Source of the DNA: Plectrocnemia conspersa
Taxonomy: Eukaryota; Arthropoda; Insecta; Trichoptera; Polycentropodidae
Length of the DNA stretch: 64,000 nucleotides
Direction of reading: 5' to 3'
Assembly (NCBI GenBank): GCA_009617715.1
Contig: VTFK01000271.1
Location: 496,001 to 560,000, forward strand
The notes under the pieces are model-generated. The model was not told the origin of the DNA. It did no database searches and saw nothing but the letters and a program-made list of their open reading frames with translations. The stretch's first letter is position 1, and the number at the start of each line of letters is the position of its first letter. Positions 58,630 to 64,000 of this stretch are shown here, piece by piece. The position numbers and the translations under genes were made by a program.

Positions 58630-59005
58630 ACATGTAAAAATGTATTCAAATATGATTTCACTGAAACAGTTAATGAAATTATATTTATACTAGTGAAAAT
58701 ATAACTTTACTGAACAATACACATTTACTGTAAAATATAAACTAAAATCACGCTGATAATTATATTAAAGTAATGTGATTTGTTACCAACTTGCCGTAAT
58801 GATAGTTATTTAAAGCATATTTTTTTTAAACTTTGATTATGTCAACTTAGATTTGAGCAAAATATAATTTCAAAAGCGCATATCAGTTGAATTATATTTT
58901 AAATCTGTGAAAATGTATTTGAATATGATTTTGAACAGTTAGTGAAATTTAATTTGTACTAATGAATATATAATTTCACTGAAAAATATATATTCACTGT
59001 AACAT
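58630..59005. repeat. P-array units right of R1 copy E
   Basis: Two units about 274 bp apart share AAAATGTATTCAAATATGAT or AAAATGTATTTGAATATGAT, then ACAGTTA(A/G)TGAAAT, CTAGTGAAAATATAACTTTA or CTAATGAATATATAATTTCA and a CACTGTAA end. Confidence 0.58.
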
Positions 59006-59009
59006 ACGT

Positions 59010-59870
59010 ACCACAACGTTACTTAGTATGAATTGAGTACAACTTGAGTTATATAGACGTTAATTTGATTAAAAGAGTGTCGAAATTTAATAAGGGACAT
59101 TTGTATAAACTATGCATGATTTATGGTTCAGACATAGTTTGTTTCAGCGTTTTTGTTTTGTAAACGACGAGGATGAGGAATTGCTACAACGTTTTGACGA
59201 TGATGTGCTTTAAATGTTAATAGTTTAAAATCCTAATTCAATGGGAGGGGGGGGGAATAGCTGAGAAAGCTCCAGTCAACTAATTCAACGGTCTCACTAT
59301 ATTTTTTACCTCTGAACATTAGAGAAATATTTTAATTTTTTAGTCGAATGGTGGTAAAAAATGGATACGATGCTGTACTATAAAACGTTGAATGCAGCTA
59401 CTACCAATAAACTGAATTATGCCAAATTAACTTTATTATCAACAATTGGATATGCATGAACAATTTAATAACTAGAAATGGCTAGTACTGGTTAACAGAC
59501 GATAAGTCTTTCATTACTATAACGACAGAGTTCAAAAACTGAGGCAGTTTGAATAGGAAATGGGAAAGTCATTAGACATCCACCATATTCTCATATTCCC
59601 ATACTATGTCCAAAGAAAGTTTTATTCTTTAGCTTATAACTGATGAAATTTTATTGAGAAGATAGTGAAAATTTAAAAGAATTTTTACGTCACATATGTA
59701 TATCTGTGTTATCTTTACATTTTGGCATAGGCATTAAATGTCTATGACAAGAAAATTTTTTGAAGCTTTTATGTCTTTTCAAAGAGTACTAAATCGGTAG
59801 ATATAATGTATGTATACAGTTACATTTCTCCATTGATGTCTATGCTAATATATACACAAGTATGTATGTT
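59010..59870. other. Spacer
   Basis: AT-rich, with a G-rich run near 59244-59257. No feature recognised. Confidence 0.5.
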
Positions 59871-59874
59871 TGTA

Positions 59875-60545
59875 ACACTCTTCGTACGCGGCGTGTGATG
59901 ATAATAAAGAGCAATATCGCTAATGGCGATATTATAAACAATACGAACTGCGAACCAACAATCCAATCGAGCCGACACACACACGTTCAGTATGTGTCGC
60001 AAACAATTTGATATATGCAGTCAGTATGACGATTGCCGGTGGCAGCGCGTTTATATAATGATCATAAATAATAATAAGGCAACCCCCGAAGAAATACGAC
60101 GACAGGCAAATTGATGGTCTGAATTAGTTAGTAGGAAATGTTCTAATGCGATAAACATACGTTTCGGATCCCCTTCCCACGTGTACAGTCACGTACGGAA
60201 TTCACACTCGCGGTCGTTATTCAAATTAAAAATATTACAACACACTGCTGCGTACCCGGGGCACCATTAATCACCGGCGTAGTGCCAAGCAAATGACCCC
60301 GGCTGAAATATACTCTTCATACGTGCTCGGAGAGGGTAGTCGGCATAGATTTGGCCGGTGATGTATTATCGCAAGGGGTGGCGAAGGGCATGAGCACTTC
60401 GCATAATTGCGATATGCTGATCGATGGCATCTGCAAGCGTCCATTGACAGAAGATTGGAATTACACCTTCCATCAATTTTTGACATCCCTATTTCAAAAT
60501 CGCACCCAAGACTATGACCAGAATCATAAAGTTTAATTTAAAAAC
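59875..60545. promoter_or_regulatory. GC-elevated island; possible unrecognised exon
   Basis: GC-elevated with GCTAATGGCGATATT, CGGTCGTTATTCAAATTAAA and AATCACCGGCG. The plus-strand frame 60351-60536 reads MAGDVLSQGVAKGMSTSHNC and then LTEDWNYTFHQFLTSLFQNR, fairly protein-like in composition. A minus-strand frame overlaps it. No family recognised. Conserved non-coding DNA is an equal possibility. Confidence 0.3.
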
Positions 60546-60552
60546 ATATATG

Positions 60553-60823
60553 TACTTTCGCCAGTAGCGGAACTGACGCTACATCACAAAAAAAAGCTTT
60601 ATTAATTTTGCACATAGATAAGCTCTACAGCATAATAAATAGTTTAGGTAATATTTAAATTAATTATTTATTAATATTTTTTTATTATTAAAGATTATTG
60701 AACTAGCTTAATTTATTAATAAGCCAAGTATTTTATATTTATTTTCTGAAAGAGATACTGACGCGTGAAGAGAAGTAACAGGTGACTCACTAATCAATCG
60801 CTGGCGTTTAAAGGGTTAGAATT
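60553..60823. mobile_element. Possible TTAA-class MITE remnant
   Basis: The right end, read inward, is CTAACCCTTTAAACGCCAGC, similar to the piggyBac-like end at 1638 (TTAACCCTTTGGACGCCA). Near 60557 CTTTCGCCAGTAGCGG could be the decayed left end. TTAA is not intact at either side. Weak evidence. Confidence 0.25.
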
Positions 60824-61075
60824 CTCAGTTTCCGGGGATTCTCGGGATTCTACGAATTTTCAATCCCAGCTTCCGTGTTTGAAATAAATCTTCGGGAACA
60901 GCATTCATATTTTTTATAATGTTCATTTGAAGAAGCATAAAATAATCAGAGACAATTGGGAGTCAATCGCATTAAGGTTTTACTCCACCTTCAAACTCAT
61001 CACATATTTAAAACTAGTTTAATGCTTCCTCTACACTTTCTGGAAGTTACCGAACCAAAGGTCTACCGAATATGG

Positions 61076-62686
61076 GACACGGTCAATTGGGCGACGGCGA
61101 TTGGGCAACGGTCAAATGGGCGATTCAAAATGGGCGACGGACAAATGGGCGATGGTCTTTTGGGCGACGGTCTTTTGGGCGATACAATAATAATGCATTA
61201 CAAATAAATGTGATGCAAGTCATGATCATATAATTAATTAAATAATTACCATAACTTAATATATATTAAAATATATATATACATATACGTACATACGAAA
61301 ATATAAGTAATATTTTTTAGAATAGAATTAAAAGATGAAAACATTATTCGGTCTAAACAAAATATAATATACCTACATAAGATATAATATGTATATATTT
61401 ACTTATCATTTGTGCTTATTTAATCATAAAATATCACTTAAACAGTTTGATTTTTTTTATTCAAGAATTTAGGAGAGTTACCTGATATCATAAAACACTT
61501 AAAACACACGGCTTAAGTCGGTAATTTTATTATAAATACCTACCTGATAAATGTTTATAGTGGGCCCTTACGCGATTTTTTTTATGTTTTGAACCTTGGA
61601 AACTACTGTGAGAACAAACTTTTGGAATTTCCAAAAATCGCATATTTTACATTTATCTATTTTAAATTAGATAGGATAGTTATGTATAAATATAATAACA
61701 CAGAACTGGCGCTGATAAGTGTTTATCGTGGATTTTACCCTTTACGCGATTTTTTTATGTTTTGAGACTTATAAATTACTGCGAGAACAATCTTTCGGAA
61801 TTTCAAAAAATCGCATATTTTACCATTATCTATTTTAAACTGGACAGGGTAGTTATATATAAATATAATAGCCTAGAACTAGCGCTGATAAATGTTTATC
61901 GTGGATTTTGCCATTAACGCGATTTTTTTTTATGTTTTGCGCCTTGGAAATTAGTATGAGAATAAACTTAGAGAATTCACAAAAATCGCATATTTTACAG
62001 TTATCTATTTAAAACTAGATAGGGTAGTTATATATAAATATAATAACCCATAACTAGCGCTCAGTATACTTTTGAATTTTTACTAAAAACGTTCGCAAAA
62101 AGTTTCGTTGCGTCTTTGAAAATTATTTTTGTTGTGGTTTTAAAACACTTTGTCACAGTATCATTGTATTTTTGGTAAAAAAATTCAGTACAGCAAGAAA
62201 ATAAGTATGTGTCTTTTTATTCACATGTGGGTTATATTTTATGTGTTATTTATAGATAATTGTTTTTTATAGATCATTGTTGAGAGCGACTAATTTGAGT
62301 TACCACAGTTTATATTCTTCATAAATAGATAATTCAGGCATATTAAGTCAAAAAGACAAGGAAAAAATATGTTTGGAATGGATATCTTTATAAAAAGAAT
62401 ACACCAAAGAATTTTTATAAAAGTTTTGAGGTACAATAGAAAAAATATCATAGAATATTTACGTGGTATTGAATATAATTATAATATGAGTGAATAATTT
62501 GAAAATAAAATTGTTTTTCATTAAACATACTTTTTCGTTTTAATGTATATTTTATTATTATTTACAATAAAGCAAAGCGTGCAAGTTTTTTTTTAATTTC
62601 TGTCGCCCATATGACCGTCGCCCAAATAACCATCGCCCAATTGACCGTCGCCCAATTGACCAGAATCGCCCAATTGTCGCGTACCG
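61076..62686. mobile_element. Foldback-type element, 1.6 kb, MULE-like duplication
   Basis: Flanked by the direct repeat ACCGAATATGG (61065-61075 and 62687-62697). The true duplication is 9-11 bp depending on where the tip is set. Both arms are arrays of ~14-15-bp units built on GGGCGACGGTCAATT: left arm 61082-61172 with seven or so units, right arm 62601-62680 in inverse orientation. The interior has three ~174-bp tandem units and no transposase. Arm architecture and duplication length match the FB/MULE class. It interrupts another MITE, so it is the younger insertion. Confidence 0.8.
61548..62065. repeat. Three ~174-bp satellite-like units inside the foldback element
   Basis: ACGCGATTTTTT recurs at 61570, 61744 and 61917, giving periods of 174 and 173. 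Each unit also has AAAATCGCATATTTTAC, TATCTATTTTAAA (TATCTATTTAAAA in the third unit), GGTAGTTATATATAAATATA or its variant, and CTGATAA.TGTTTAT with GGCGC/AGCGC. Units differ by scattered substitutions and small indels. The array starts and stops within the element. Confidence 0.82.
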
Positions 62687-62829
62687 ACCGAATATGGTCG
62701 AGGTCGCCGAGACATTAGAGCAGGCAGACCCGAGCTCGACCGAAGTAGCCCCGAATTAACACATTATATTTTCCGTCCTTGCCCAACCATGGCCTACTTC
62801 CAGAGAGTGTGGAGGAAGCATAAAGGTTC

Positions 62830-63185
62830 CCATGTTAGGTGATGTCAGATAATTTTAAAGTAACGTTTGAACAATACTTGTTTGCTGCGAGGGGCCATTA
62901 GTATATTTTTCTATGAAGTCTATCAAAAAGTATTTAGCCACAAAAACCGTTATTATTTTATTTTTTTATTTTTAGGTAAATAATAAATATTCAATAAAAA
63001 AATATTTTTTTAGATTATATACTCTAAAAAACACGTTTTTGATTATAATATATTAATATTAAAATGAATCAATAAAAATAGTGATTCATAATATATATGT
63101 ACATATATACTTTCACCTTTGCCACATTATTTGCGTTTTAATATATTTTTCGAGTCGATATTGTAAATATTTTGATTAAATTTAT
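62830..63185. other. AT-rich spacer
   Basis: Background, no feature recognised. Confidence 0.5.
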
Positions 63186-63189
63186 TAAA

Positions 63190-63440
63190 CTTTCCATCGT
63201 AAATAAACACTGCCTCTATGGCTAAGAGCTTAGTTAAAGCCCACGGTCAAAAATTCGACGAAGCTAGGCGAGTTCTAGGCACGACAAACATTGTTAACCT
63301 TTACCACTCAAAATGATCGATGTGTTGATGTGGCCGCCGTTAATTTTCCAACTACATTCATCTTTTTCGCCAGGGCCATCAATCAGAGCTTCGTTATTAT
63401 GCAAAGTGCTTAGGATCATCACTACCCTCCAGCCAAAAGC
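63190..63440. promoter_or_regulatory. Candidate regulatory block
   Basis: Moderately GC-elevated with GATGTGGCCGCCGTTAATT, CAGGGCCATCAATCAGAGC and GTTATTATGCAAAGTGC, the last POU/octamer-like. No coding domain. Confidence 0.25.
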
Positions 63441-63444
63441 ATAA

Positions 63445-64000
63445 ATCATAAATATCTAATATCAATATATAGACAAAAAGTGAGAAAGATACGGTAATTT
63501 AATTAACATAAAATCAAGCGTATATTTTAAGATTATCATTAGTTGTTATTCTTAGATATCGCTGATTATAAATTTTAAACATATGGATTAAATTGTTTAA
63601 ATTAATGTTAATGATTGATTACATTAGCCATCACATTTTAGTTTGACCCATTCCTGAGTCTACATTAATATTTTATACTAATTATTCTGTTCTGAAGTGA
63701 GATCATAATTGTATATGATTACATAATTGGTAAAAAATATGTTGTATCAATTACGATATTTAACACGCAATATACACTTTTTCAGTTTAAGACTAAATTT
63801 AAATCTATACATTAGCTACATAGATCATCAAACTATGTGCGTGTGATATTTACATAATTCCATATACAGCTAAAAAAATTATTGAAGTGATGCATGGAGC
63901 TGTAGTTTTTTTCTATTTAAAGCCTTTTGTAAAACAAATAATAAATATCATTTTACGGAATTTTCAAGGTCTCTAATATCTGTATTTCTTTACACCTGTC
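63445..64000. other. AT-rich spacer
   Basis: Background to the window edge, no feature recognised. Confidence 0.5.

Larger units (their letters stand above)
61022..62821. mobile_element. MITE interrupted by the foldback element
   Basis: The outer ends are inverted: ATGCTTCCTCTACACTTTCT at 61022 and the complement of ATGCTTCCTCCACACTCTCT at 62821, each followed by GGAAGT. Without the inserted foldback element it is only about 180 bp. A rearranged copy is at 3683-3800. No clear duplication flanks the outer ends. Confidence 0.6.

Noticed and set aside
1..64000. Operons, ribosome binding sites, CRISPR arrays, plasmid or phage features
   Set aside because: The sequence is eukaryotic in every visible respect; no spaced direct-repeat array with unique spacers and no bacterial gene was found.

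Overview
This is an AT-rich eukaryotic window, most likely from an insect, read as non-coding: intergenic or very long intron. I base this on the absence of any long or recognisable host open reading frame on either strand, the dense and decayed transposon load, the mix of families (Tigger/pogo, hAT, TTAA-flanked piggyBac-like MITEs, non-LTR retrotransposon relics, foldback-type elements) and the recurrent palindrome TACATATGTA. Lepidoptera would fit the repeat mix, but the sequence alone does not prove the order. No host protein-coding gene, rRNA, convincing tRNA or CRISPR array could be supported.

Two kinds of sequence alternate. The first is AT-rich background carrying mobile elements and their relics. 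The second is a set of some two dozen islands of 150-700 bp with clearly higher G+C and little simple sequence (for example 3.2, 8.0, 11.3, 12.4, 15.9, 22.0, 24.5, 33.3, 37.4, 40.1, 50.4, 55.6 and 60.2 kb). They lack convincing coding structure, and motifs such as TTTATGGC, TAATTA, ATTGTCC and GATAAA recur in them. They look like the conserved non-coding or enhancer blocks found in gene deserts around developmental regulators; that is inference.

Layout of the repeats. 1-4 kb: MITE-like ends, a hAT transposase relic (2.5 kb) and a composite repeat block (3.7-4.0 kb). 7.5 kb: TTAA-flanked MITE. 9.1-9.8 kb: a possible FLYWCH/MULE-type relic followed by ~15-bp direct repeats. 12.9-13.9 kb: a 1,014-bp internally deleted Tigger element with TA duplications. 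14.9-15.3 kb: fragments of two dispersed families. 19.7 kb: second hAT relic. 22.9-23.5, 29.1-29.8, 38.9-39.1, 49.4-50.0 and 57.9-58.6 kb: copies of one unclassified ~650-bp family, here called R1. 25.7 kb: hairpin MITE with an 8-bp duplication. 29.9-31.1 kb: a tandem array ending in a 115-bp-arm palindrome. 32.7, 41.7 and 46.8-47.5 kb: non-LTR reverse transcriptase relics, the last split by a hAT MITE with a perfect 8-bp duplication. 34.1-36.0 kb: piggyBac-like MITE, hAT MITE and hAT transposase relic. 44.1-44.6 and 61.1-62.7 kb: two foldback-type elements whose inverted arms are built of ~15-bp subrepeats and which have 9-11-bp target duplications. The larger carries three copies of a ~174-bp satellite-like unit and sits inside another MITE.

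Nothing here is a gene system in the operon sense. The most interesting material is the foldback/MULE-like set, the satellite inside one of them, the large young palindrome at 30.8 kb, the R1 family with its neighbouring tandem arrays, and the islands as candidate regulatory DNA. All boundaries and matches were read by eye; no alignment or database search was run.
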